Shown: positions 6,789-13,610, counted from the stretch's first letter. The stretch: DNA of 13,976 nt from an uncultured Prevotella sp. (GCA_934230115.1 CAKQEI010000066.1:1-13976), one strand, 5' to 3'. The notes: generated by a model not told the origin, from the letters alone. Made by a program: numbers and translations.

Positions 6789-7886
6789 TCATTTCCGGCA
6801 CACGCCGCGCAACACTTCTGCTATCTCCTTGGCGCATTGCCGGTCGTTGAACTTTCGCTCGGCTATTTCTCTTCCTTTTTTACCCATTGTTTGTGCCTCG
6901 TCGGGATGTGTGGCAAGATAGTCGATAGCGCGTTGCCACCCTTCTACATCACCGTAGTCAACGGCAATTCCGCAACCTTCATTGTCGAAGTCGACGGGTA
7001 TCTGTGGATTGCGGCTGCATATCATGGGCAGTCCGAGAGCAAGGGCCTCCACCACGGTTGTCAGTCCTGCCGTGTAGCGTGTGTGTTTGCAGCATATCGC
7101 CACACACGATGCACGCGCCACATCAAGGGCTATCTCGTAGGGCAGCAGTCCGCATATCTTCTTCACGTTGATATTGACTGCTGGATTAAGGCTGTTCACT
7201 GCATCGAGGTTGGGATTGGGTATCGATGGATTGGGATTTATTCCTATATATAGGTTGAGGCTTCGTCCGGTGTGGTTGAAAGCCTCAATAAGTGTCTTTT
7301 GGTCGCGTTGTTCCTTGCCTGTGGCAATGAATGTGAAGCTGTCGATGTTGCTCGTCTCCTTGTCCGTTGTCTGGCTTTGAATCTTTTCCAATATGCGGTC
7401 GTAGAAGTCGAGATCGGCTCCCCAATGTCCCACAACCATTCTTTCGGGATTGGCTTTGGGCGAGGAGAGCGAGTCGTTTACGAGTTTCTGCGAAAAGAAG
7501 ATGAGTCGGTCCATGCCTTTATAGAAAAGCCTGCCTCCCCACTCGCGCAGTCGGCTTCGTGGTGTTACTATAGGCTGATGGTGCCACACGACGATGGGTT
7601 TGTTGAAGAGATGTAAGGCACGCAGCAGGATGAGCAGTTCCAATCCCTTGTAGTGGGTGGCATAGATTGCATCAATATGCTCGCGGCATGTAAGCACTCG
7701 CCATGCTGTGTGCAGGGCAGAGCGAAGGCGCGAAAGGTCGTGGCTTGGTGAGCGATGGTAGACCACTTCGATGCCATTGTCTGGCAAATGGCAAGCACCG
7801 TAAAGGAAATGCGAGGGAAACTCGCCGTCCTTCATTCGGCGCAGACAATACTGTATGTTCTGGGTGTGATAAAAATATACTTTCAT
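6789..7886 (-). CDS. Glycosyltransferase, GT-B fold (GT4-like)
   Basis: A 365-aa glycosyltransferase of the retaining GT4 type, expected to transfer a sugar from an NDP-sugar to a glycan acceptor at the inner membrane face. The N-terminal Rossmann-like domain includes WHHQPIV (101-107). The C-terminal donor-binding half has IATGKEQRDQKTLIEAF (187-203) and TAGLTTVVEALALGLPMI (272-289). In the EX7E motif the second Glu (E280) is present and the first is replaced by T272, as in a GLTT-type subgroup. Between 216 and 240 there is an unusual Asn/Pro-rich stretch (NPNPSIPNPNLD). The start at 7886 is supported by MKVYFYHTQN and by the ATGA overlap with the upstream GT2 stop. A longer frame beginning at 8246 lies entirely within that gene. 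Donor and acceptor are unknown. Confidence 0.85.
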   Translation of the reverse strand: MKVYFYHTQNIQYCLRRMKDGEFPSHFLYGACHLPDNGIEVVYHRSPSHDLSRLRSALHTAWRVLTCREHIDAIYATHYKGLELLILLRALHLFNKPIVVWHHQPIVTPRSRLREWGGRLFYKGMDRLIFFSQKLVNDSLSSPKANPERMVVGHWGADLDFYDRILEKIQSQTTDKETSNIDSFTFIATGKEQRDQKTLIEAFNHTGRSLNLYIGINPNPSIPNPNLDAVNSLNPAVNINVKKICGLLPYEIALDVARASCVAICCKHTRYTAGLTTVVEALALGLPMICSRNPQIPVDFDNEGCGIAVDYGDVEGWQRAIDYLATHPDEAQTMGKKGREIAERKFNDRQCAKEIAEVLRGVCRK

Positions 7887-8968
7887 TTCTTTCCAACGAG
7901 ATAGCTGTAGTTGTATACCTGCATAAACGGGTGGAGTAGGGCGCGCACGAGAGCAACGGGGTCTTTCTCGTGAGTGTAGAATATCACGTGGCGGTATTTC
8001 ACGTAGTATCGCCACATCTTCAGCAAGTCGCCCATGCCCCGTCCGCATTCTGCGTTGAGCAGACGTATGCCGTCGGCAAATATCCGGTTGTCGGCTGTTG
8101 GCACATTCGCGGCATCTTTTTCTTTTGCTGACTGTGATTTGGCATAGGAACTTGCGTAAAGTTCCATCGACTTGCGCCATACCCATTCCAGAAACTCGCG
8201 CCTTGCCGCAAAATGGGCGTTCATCCAAGGCTTCACGCTTCGCCAATGTCTAATGCCATACCATATCATATATATGGCGTTGTCGGCTGTGCGCACTCGG
8301 TGGCTGTCGAATTTCACGTAGGTGGCAGCCTCCTCGTATCGGCGTTGCTTCACGAGCACTCGGTCGATGAGCACAATACTGTCGAGAGCGGCTGCTGCTG
8401 TGGCTGTCATTACGTCGTAGCAAGTGCGGCGGTAGATTTCGGGCTGTTCCTTTTCTGTCGGTATGTAGTCGAGCAGGGAGTGGCGCAACATTTGGCAATG
8501 GCCCATCATCGAGGCGTAGAAGAGTCGGATGAGATTGCAATTGGGGCGGCGGCTGTCGTAGCGTATCGGAGCGCCAGTCTCGCTGAAAGGCTCCGACCGG
8601 CACACGCACATCATCTTGCCATCGGCCATTGCCGCTGCTTGTTCCTCAAGTTTTGTGGGCAACCAGATGTCGTCTTGGTCGCTTACTGCTATCAGCTCGC
8701 CCTCGGCACGCCGCATGGCTGAGAAGAAATTGAGGTTGATGCCTTGCTGTGAGGGGTTCTGATATATGCGGAATGCCATTCCATCAGGAGCCTTTTGGGC
8801 ATATTCGTTGAGCACCGCCATCGTGTCGTCGGTGCTGCGGTCGTCCTGCACCACTATTTCGAGCGGCAGTAGAGTCTGCGAGAATATTGAGTCGAGTTGC
8901 TCGCGCAGATGACGTGAAGCACCATTGTAGGTGCACATCACCACGGAGATATTGCTGTTCTGTTTCAT
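7883..8968 (-). CDS. Glycosyltransferase family 2 (GT-A fold)
   Basis: A 361-aa inverting-type GT2. The fold starts with ISVVMCTYNGASRHLREQLDSIFSQ (7-31), followed by the nucleotide-binding acidic strand VVQDDRSTDDT (39-49) and the metal-binding DQDD (97-100, in AVSDQDDIWLP). CYD (183-185) probably marks the catalytic-base region. The C-terminal ~150 residues (Trp/Arg-rich, no clear transmembrane helix) are less conserved. This is the usual profile of rhamnosyl/galactosyl-type GT2 enzymes in surface polysaccharide loci, but the sugar is not identifiable. It overlaps the following GT4 by 4 nt (ATGA). A well-formed promoter lies immediately upstream. Confidence 0.88.
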   Translation of the reverse strand: MKQNSNISVVMCTYNGASRHLREQLDSIFSQTLLPLEIVVQDDRSTDDTMAVLNEYAQKAPDGMAFRIYQNPSQQGINLNFFSAMRRAEGELIAVSDQDDIWLPTKLEEQAAAMADGKMMCVCRSEPFSETGAPIRYDSRRPNCNLIRLFYASMMGHCQMLRHSLLDYIPTEKEQPEIYRRTCYDVMTATAAAALDSIVLIDRVLVKQRRYEEAATYVKFDSHRVRTADNAIYMIWYGIRHWRSVKPWMNAHFAARREFLEWVWRKSMELYASSYAKSQSAKEKDAANVPTADNRIFADGIRLLNAECGRGMGDLLKMWRYYVKYRHVIFYTHEKDPVALVRALLHPFMQVYNYSYLVGKK

Positions 8969-8975
8969 TATTTTG

Positions 8976-9006
8976 CAAAGTTAGTGCAAACCGAGCATAA
9001 TACAAA
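8976..9006 (-). promoter_or_regulatory. Promoter of the GT2/GT4 pair
   Basis: On the minus strand TTTG (plus 9003-9006), a 19-nt spacer and TAACTTTG (plus 8976-8983) match the Bacteroidetes consensus exactly. The -7 box ends 7 nt before the ATG at 8968, so the mRNA is predicted to be leaderless or nearly so. Confidence 0.65.
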
Positions 9007-9060
9007 GCAAGTAACAAATTAATTCGTCTTGACTGTGGCGCGTATTTCAACAATTTTGTT

Positions 9061-9098
9061 TAAATTTGCGTCATGTAACGTCATGCACTCGCGTGACG
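9061..9098 (+). promoter_or_regulatory. Possible -7 box, CGTCATG repeats and 5'-UTR hairpin
   Basis: TAAATTTG (9061-9068) fits the -7 box, although no good -33 element is found. It is followed by two direct CGTCATG copies (9069-9075 and 9079-9085, 10 bp apart) and a hairpin CGTCATGC-ACTC-GCGTGACG (9079-9098, 8 bp with one wobble). These lie in the presumed start or leader of the gene at 9129 and might be an operator or an mRNA structure. Confidence 0.4.
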
Positions 9099-9128
9099 CT
9101 TGAACTTTAAAAACCAAATACACACTAT

Positions 9129-10148
9129 ATGGCTCTACAACCCTATAAGACCGACGTTGCCGTGCTCATCCTTTTCTTCAACCGTCCCGACCATCTGCAG
9201 CGGGTGTTCGAGGAGGTGCGCAAGGCGCGTCCATCACGCCTCTTCCTCTATCAGGACGGACCGCGTGGCGAGCGTGACATGGCCGGCATAGAAGCTTGCC
9301 GACAAGTGGTGGCCGACATCGACTGGCAATGTGAGGTGCACCGCAAGTATCAGGAGCGCAACTATGGCTGCGACCCTTCGGAATACATCTCCCAGAAATG
9401 GGCGTTCTCCGTTGTCGACCGTTGCATTGTGCTTGAGGATGATGATGTGCCGTCGCAGTCGTTCTTCACCTTCTGCAAGGAGATGCTCGACCGTTATGCC
9501 GATGACGAGCGTATATGGATGATTGCCGGATTCAATCCCGAGGAGCAGGTGGACAGTCCGCATGACTATCTTTTCACCTCTGTCTTCTCCATTTGGGGAT
9601 GGGCGTCGTGGCGTCGTGTCATCGACAAGTGGGACCCTAACTACGCCTTCCTCGACCAACCCGACTCCATGCGCCAACTCAACGCCTTGATGCGCCAGCG
9701 CGGATATTGCCGCGACACTCTGCGCGCTTGCTACGACCACCGTGCTTCAGGCAAGGAGTATTACGAGACTATATTCTGGGCGTCGATGGTGATGAACTCA
9801 GGTCTCGCCATTATGCCAACGCGCAATATGATTAATAATCTCGGTGCCACCGAAGGCTCTACCCACTACACGGGTTCGCTGCTTACTATGCCGCGCCGTC
9901 TGCGCAGACTCTTCACCATGCAGAGATTTGAGTTTCAAGGCGAGCTGCGCCATCCGCAATATATTATAGAAGATGTGGAGTTTAAGGAGAAAGTCTACCG
10001 CACTTATGCCTATGGTCATCCGTGGATTAAGGCAGGCCGCTCCTTGGAAGAGCTGTGGCTAAACTTGCGCTACGGCAACTTCGCACATATCGGACGCTCA
10101 ATCATGCGTCGCGTGGCAAAAATTATCGGCAAGGACCGCCATTGGTAA
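9129..10148 (+). CDS. GT-A fold glycosyltransferase (HlpA-like)
   Basis: A 339-aa nucleotide-diphospho-sugar transferase of the type often annotated as hemolysin-like (HlpA) or GT2-like in Bacteroidetes. The N-terminus has the sugar-nucleotide fold VAVLILFFNRPDHLQRVFEEV (10-30) and RLFLYQDGPRG (37-47). The metal-binding motif LEDDDVPS is at 102-109 (DDD 104-106). The acceptor-side motif SIWGWASWRR (154-163) is a hallmark of this group. No signal peptide or transmembrane segment is evident. The start at 9129 (ATG GCT CTA) is preferred over a shorter-frame alternative. It is alone on the plus strand between two minus-strand glycosyltransferase pairs, and ends at a hairpin shared with the converging gene. 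The hemolysin name reflects annotation history; transfer of a sugar is the more likely activity. Substrate unknown. Confidence 0.82.
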   Translation: MALQPYKTDVAVLILFFNRPDHLQRVFEEVRKARPSRLFLYQDGPRGERDMAGIEACRQVVADIDWQCEVHRKYQERNYGCDPSEYISQKWAFSVVDRCIVLEDDDVPSQSFFTFCKEMLDRYADDERIWMIAGFNPEEQVDSPHDYLFTSVFSIWGWASWRRVIDKWDPNYAFLDQPDSMRQLNALMRQRGYCRDTLRACYDHRASGKEYYETIFWASMVMNSGLAIMPTRNMINNLGATEGSTHYTGSLLTMPRRLRRLFTMQRFEFQGELRHPQYIIEDVEFKEKVYRTYAYGHPWIKAGRSLEELWLNLRYGNFAHIGRSIMRRVAKIIGKDRHW

Positions 10149-10177
10149 AATGGCGGCTCTTGCCGCTTTTACTTTTC
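10146..10177. terminator. Intrinsic terminator between converging genes
   Basis: GCGGC-TCTT-GCCGC (10153-10166) flanked by AAAA/TTTT, followed on the plus strand by TTTTACTTTT. It starts at the stop codon of the plus-strand transferase, and its A/T flanks would also work for the minus-strand GT2 that ends at 10210. Confidence 0.8.
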
Positions 10178-10209
10178 TATAGCCTATAGTTTCTGTCCCT
10201 CCAATTTTT

Positions 10210-10992
10210 CTATTTCTTCAGCACAGCTCGTGCCACAAACCATATGTGCATTAGTATGGTCGACATCAGTCCGTAGTGGTGGCTCATCACATTGAAACGC
10301 TCTATGAGCGAGGCACGGTGGTTCTTGTTGGTCATACCTCCGTCGAGGTAGTTCACCACCACTTCGGGCAGTCGAAGTAGAGGCAAGCCCTCCTTCTCGG
10401 CACGCTTCATCACACGTATGCACCAGTCCACATCGGCAGAGAAACGGTATTTCAAATTATATGGCTCAGCTTTGGCAATGTCGGTGCGCACGTAGAAAGC
10501 CTGGTGGCACACGAGCATACCGTGGCGGAACGAACGCCAACTGAGGTCGTCGGGAGGAGCCAAGCGGCGCGGGCGCAACAGCTCGCCGTTGTTGTCTACG
10601 ATGTTGGTGTCGCCATATAGCACGGCTGGCAATCGTCCGTCCGAGCGTTCATTCACGTCGTTTGAAATGTTTTCGAGTGTCTCGTCTGTCGGCAGCACGT
10701 CTCCGGCGTTGAGAAACACCACATAGTCGCCCGTCGCAAGTTGCAATCCCTTGTTCATAGCATCGTAAAGTCCGCGGTCGGGTTCCGATTTTATTATTAT
10801 GTCGTGCTCTGTCTCCTCCTCGGCGCTGCGCCTTCGGTAGGCTTCGGCCATTGCCATGGTGGAGTCTTTCGACGCTCCATCGACAATGATGTGTTCTATC
10901 TGCCCCCACGTCTGCGACATCACGCTGTCGAGAGTGCGCTGCAAAACCTCGGAAGCGTTGTAGGTGCAGGTGATTATTGAGAATTTTATCAT
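10210..10992 (-). CDS. Glycosyltransferase family 2 (WcaA/WcaE-like)
   Basis: A 260-aa GT2 enzyme with the complete single GT-A domain: KFSIITCTYNASEVLQRTLDSVMSQ (3-27), IIVDGASKDST (35-45), EPDRGLYDAMNKGLQLATGDYVVFLNAGD (70-98), where NAGD takes the place of the DXD motif, and SADVDWCIRVMKRA toward the C-terminus. DRGLYDAMNKG and LNAGD are typical of the subgroup acting in colanic-acid-like and O-antigen synthesis. Length is normal. It lies 19 nt downstream of a GT4 gene on the same strand, so the two are probably one operon. Donor and acceptor are unknown. Confidence 0.88.
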   Translation of the reverse strand: MIKFSIITCTYNASEVLQRTLDSVMSQTWGQIEHIIVDGASKDSTMAMAEAYRRRSAEEETEHDIIIKSEPDRGLYDAMNKGLQLATGDYVVFLNAGDVLPTDETLENISNDVNERSDGRLPAVLYGDTNIVDNNGELLRPRRLAPPDDLSWRSFRHGMLVCHQAFYVRTDIAKAEPYNLKYRFSADVDWCIRVMKRAEKEGLPLLRLPEVVVNYLDGGMTNKNHRASLIERFNVMSHHYGLMSTILMHIWFVARAVLKK

Positions 10993-11011
10993 CTTCGTCT
11001 TTTTTACCTTA

Positions 11012-12286
11012 TTATATTATATATCGTTTTAAAGCTATAAGTTCATTATACACCTCTATATATTTCATTGCCACACTCTGCTGAGAGTAGTTGCGCGTCA
11101 CCTTGCGCAGGCAAGCCTCTTTCAGCTTGCTGCTGTCGGCATCTTCCAAAACCCAGCGGATGCCTTCGGCAAGGTCGGACGAATCTTTGAAGTTGGCAAG
11201 ATAGCCCGTGCTGCGATGGTCTATCATCTCGGGTATTCCGCCCACGCGGAATCCCACCGAAGGCACACCGCAAGCCATCGATTCCATGATGGTATTAGGC
11301 AGATTGTCCTCAAGCGATGGCAGTACATACACGTCGGACGAATTGTAGATGCTCACTATTTTGTGCTCGTCGGCTACGTATCCCAATGGATAGGCTGGCA
11401 AGGCAAGCTCGTTGCTTACTTGTTCGGCGTTGCCTCCAAGCACAGCCACAGATGTGTTGTCCTTCATTTCGGGGTGCTCAGCTGCAAGGCGGTTGACGGC
11501 GTCGATGAAGTAAGCCACTCCCTTGCGCTCGTCGGTCACCTTCTGCGAAACGAACAATATTATGCGTCCCTCGGCAGGCAAACCAGCTCTAAGCCTTGCC
11601 TCGCGCTTGTCGCTGGGGCAGAACACGCGGCTGTCGATAGAATTGGGTATTGCCGACACGCGTTGCGACTTGAGCAATGAACTTTGCTTGGCTTGGTTTT
11701 CAAGCCATCGGCTGCACGTCACGAAGTGGATATTGCTGCCTTCGTAAAGGCGTCGCTTGCGCTCCCACACTTTGTGCGAAAGGTCGTTGACCGAACCGTG
11801 AAGGGGCAGCAGCTGGCAGTTGTGGCAAGTGGTGCGGAAAGCCGAGCAAGTGCGGGCGTAGTGGCAGATGCCTGTAGCAGGCCATAGGTCGTGCATGGTC
11901 CACACCACTGGCTTGCCGCTGCGCAATATCTTGCGTATCGACTTCAGCGAAAGCATTCCCTGATTTATCCAGTTCAGGTGTATCACGTCTGCCTCGCGAA
12001 ATTCGGGCAGGTTGGTTATGTCGCTGCCGGCATTGGCTATGTCTATCTCAAAGAGATGTTCCTTGTGGAAACGCAGATGGAGAAACACCATGAGCCGCTC
12101 CCACAGGAAATGCCACTTCACAGCCCACTTGCTTGATAGTGGCACTACGCTGATTTCGTCGGTTTGCTTGTCGCCGACGAGCATCTTGGCTTTCACCCCG
12201 TTGTTGTTCAGGGCTTCCATCAGGCGGTTGGCTGCCACGGCGGCTCCGCCGGTCTTTTCGCTTGTGTTTACAATGAGTACTCGCAT
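11012..12286 (-). CDS. Glycosyltransferase family 4 (WcaC-like)
   Basis: A 424-aa GT-B fold enzyme. MRVLIVNTSEKTGGAAVAANRL (1-22) gives the N-terminal acceptor-domain loop, then HLNWINQG (103-110) and WTMHDLWPATGICHYARTC (129-147). A four-cysteine set C141/C147/C154/C157 (C-x5-C-x6-C-x2-C) follows; the family commonly has cysteines here and they may bind a metal or stabilise the loop. The donor domain has ILFVSQKVTDERKG (243-256) and SLEDNLPNTIMESMACGVPSVGF (324-346). In the EX7E motif the first position is D327, adjacent to E326, and the second is E335. MRVLIVNTS at 12286 is a convincing start. It is followed after 19 nt by a GT2, and probably works on the same glycan. Confidence 0.9.
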   Translation of the reverse strand: MRVLIVNTSEKTGGAAVAANRLMEALNNNGVKAKMLVGDKQTDEISVVPLSSKWAVKWHFLWERLMVFLHLRFHKEHLFEIDIANAGSDITNLPEFREADVIHLNWINQGMLSLKSIRKILRSGKPVVWTMHDLWPATGICHYARTCSAFRTTCHNCQLLPLHGSVNDLSHKVWERKRRLYEGSNIHFVTCSRWLENQAKQSSLLKSQRVSAIPNSIDSRVFCPSDKREARLRAGLPAEGRIILFVSQKVTDERKGVAYFIDAVNRLAAEHPEMKDNTSVAVLGGNAEQVSNELALPAYPLGYVADEHKIVSIYNSSDVYVLPSLEDNLPNTIMESMACGVPSVGFRVGGIPEMIDHRSTGYLANFKDSSDLAEGIRWVLEDADSSKLKEACLRKVTRNYSQQSVAMKYIEVYNELIALKRYII

Positions 12287-12305
12287 AGATTTTCTTTATA
12301 TGGCA

Positions 12306-12313
12306 CAAACTTA
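12306..12313 (-). promoter_or_regulatory. Possible -7 box of the GT4/GT2 operon
   Basis: TAAGTTTG on the minus strand fits TAnnTTTG, 19 nt before the ATG at 12286. No clear TTTG is present at the -33 distance, so the call rests on the -7 box and its position. Confidence 0.45.
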
Positions 12314-12526
12314 CTCATTTTTTCTCGATTTCCGCTCATTCCACCCATATTTTTCTACATTTATATATTATAGGGCGATTATTGGTTAGTAAATGTCTTT
12401 AAAACTATCATCAAACTTACGGTTTAAAAGCAAAACAACCGAATAAATATTAATCAGTTGTGTGTGTTCGGACACATCGTGTTGATATATATCAATAAAA
12501 AGCCCTGAAGTGATATATTATTATAT
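12314..12526. other. AT-rich intergenic region with a perfect palindrome
   Basis: No protein or RNA gene is recognised here. The one notable element is the perfect 14-bp palindrome TTGATATATATCAA at 12482-12495. It sits about 40 bp upstream of the small-RNA promoter -33 box and could bind a dimeric protein; no known operator was recognised. Confidence 0.4.
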
Positions 12527-12563
12527 AAAACGCTTGCAGATTCGGAAAAAGTTAGTACCTTTG
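12527..12563 (+). promoter_or_regulatory. Strong rRNA-like promoter of the small RNA
   Basis: AAAACGCTTGCA (12527-12538), a 17-nt spacer and TACCTTTG (12556-12563). The upstream 12-mer and the -7 box with its next base (TACCTTTGC) are identical to those of the rRNA promoter at 13611-13648, whose spacer is 18 nt. This predicts a strongly expressed RNA starting near 12570. Confidence 0.8.
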
Positions 12564-12569
12564 CATCGT

Positions 12570-12765
12570 CAAAAGGTTAATAGATTGTTTAGGTTAGTAG
12601 TAATAGATTTAGGTTTTTAGTTATTAGGTTTAAGGTAAATTGAACGATTGTTTAACAGGTAACTATGAGGAGCCGCGAGGATCTTCATTAATTACGAAAA
12701 AGGATTTTTAGTTAAACATAGGCTTTACGGTGCTGCTCGCTGAGAGTGGTGCCGTAATTTTTTTT
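12570..12765 (+). ncRNA. Candidate structured small RNA, family not recognised
   Basis: About 195 nt between an rRNA-like promoter and an intrinsic terminator, without a plausible protein gene. The 5' third is U/A/G-rich with recurring TTAGG and two TAATAGATT copies (12578-12586 and 12601-12609). The 3' part folds well by eye. An outer stem TGTTTAAC/GTTAAACA (12649-12656 with 12711-12718) encloses an arm made of GTAA/TTAC (12659-12662 with 12692-12695) and ATGAGGA/TCTTCAT (12665-12671 with 12682-12688, one wobble; loop GCCGCGAGGA), plus a small A5/T5 hairpin, giving a possible three-way junction. It lacks SRP, tmRNA or RNase P signatures, and its ends do not pair as in 6S RNA. A 9-codon frame ATG..TAA (12665-12691) lies within the central arm. 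Alternatives are a leader/attenuator that has lost its gene, or a known Bacteroidales RNA family I cannot name from memory. Confidence 0.65.
12725..12765 (+). terminator. Intrinsic terminator of the small RNA
   Basis: TTACGGTGCTGCTC (12725-12738) pairs with GAGTGGTGCCGTAA (12744-12757) through 14 bp including G-T wobbles, with loop GCTGA, followed by eight T residues (12758-12765). This is a textbook Rho-independent terminator. Confidence 0.9.
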
Positions 12766-13192
12766 ATATTCGCATGAGTGTTTTTGTGGGTCTGTTTATG
12801 GTTGTGTGACAATGTTGCTTTAAGCCCTATTAGAGAAAGTATATTTGAAATAAATCTTCCACTTCCAATTCTTCCATTTATTTTTAAAAGGAGGATGTGC
12901 TATTTCTGTATGTTCTCATTCGATAAATTGATGCTCAGATATTGTTGCCTTATAAGGCTGTAAATTTACGCAGTCGGTTTTTATTGTTTGCTTTGAGATC
13001 TGTGGAAGGTGAATGTAGCATTAAAAGATATGTAGCGTACCGGGTGGACTTTTTTGTTTCCTGCCGAGGAAAAAATTTTTCCCTGCCGAGAGAGTAAAAA
13101 TAAGGTTACTGGTAAATCGATAGGTTTTCGATAGATTCTTGTTCACTCTTCGATGTCTCTCCGTTGCAATTTCGTTATGCCTCCGTTGTCCT
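12766..13192. other. Intergenic region without a recognised gene
   Basis: No coding frame here has a credible product. Visible elements are a direct repeat CCTGCCGAG (13060-13068 and 13082-13090) on either side of an A6/T5 palindromic core, and two TCGATAG copies near 13118-13135. The role of these is unknown. Confidence 0.5.
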
Positions 13193-13333
13193 TTCGTTCG
13201 TTCCTCGTTCGTTCTTCGTTACGTTAACGAAGGCAGAACGAAGAACGAACGAAGGCAGAACGAAGGAGTAACGAAGAACGAACGAAGGATGAACGAAGGA
13301 GTAACGAAGAACGAACGAAGGATGAACGAAGGG
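13193..13333. repeat. 33-bp tandem repeats with inverted copy (GAACGAACGAA family)
   Basis: Three direct 33-bp units: 13235-13267 (about four differences), 13268-13300 and 13301-13333 (differing only at the last base). The unit reads GTAACGAAGAACGAACG followed by AAGGATGAACGAAGGA. To the left, 13206-13222 is the exact reverse complement of the first 17 bases of the unit, and TTCGTTCGTTC at 13193-13203 is the inverted 11-mer. At the centre, CTTCGTTA-CGT-TAACGAAG (13214-13232) is a perfect 8-bp hairpin. The repeats lie about 280 bp upstream of the rRNA promoter, and the 11-mer GAACGAACGAA recurs in the rRNA leader at 13662-13672. Confidence 0.9.
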
Positions 13334-13610
13334 AAAGTGGAGGATGAACGAAGAAAGAAAGGTAGTTAGTATGACTGCTTAAAATCTTCAACCGTTATAT
13401 AATAACATAATATATAAATGTCAGAACAACAATTTTGTCTGTAAAAAATGTAGATGTTTCTCCATGTTGTATTTGAGGGTTGGGATTGGCAAAATAGAAT
13501 TCTTGGCAGTTTTGTTTAGTTTGAGACTTAAAACGCTCCAAAAACCGCTGTTTGGCTTGATTTATCTCAATTATGCACTAAAAATACAAGTTTTTTGAAA
13601 CTTTTTTCTC
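13334..13610. other. AT-rich region upstream of the rRNA promoter
   Basis: No gene is recognised. The stretch immediately before the -33 box contains several A and T tracts (13580-13612), which could act as an UP-like element or bend the DNA upstream of the strong rRNA promoter; this is inference. Confidence 0.35.

Noticed and set aside
7887..8246. Longer N-terminus (120 residues) for the GT4 gene
   Set aside because: It lies inside the GT2 coding region, is Arg/Cys-rich and unlike glycosyltransferases; the start MKVYFYHTQN at 7886 is far better.
12570..12765. Identification of the small RNA as 6S, SRP or tmRNA
   Set aside because: The 5' and 3' ends do not pair as in 6S or tmRNA, and no SRP apical-loop signature or tmRNA tRNA-like end is present; left unassigned.
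12778..12963. A 61-codon open frame in the intergenic region
   Set aside because: AT-rich, with no domain, no promoter of its own, and located immediately after a terminator; judged to be chance.
13235..13333. Possible CRISPR array
   Set aside because: The 33-bp units are directly adjacent without unique spacers, and no cas genes are present.
13139..13369. A 76-codon open frame with 11-residue NERR-type repeats
   Set aside because: It starts at TTG and its repeats come directly from the non-coding 33-bp array. The N-terminal half has no recognisable domain. More likely a by-product of repeat DNA than a gene.
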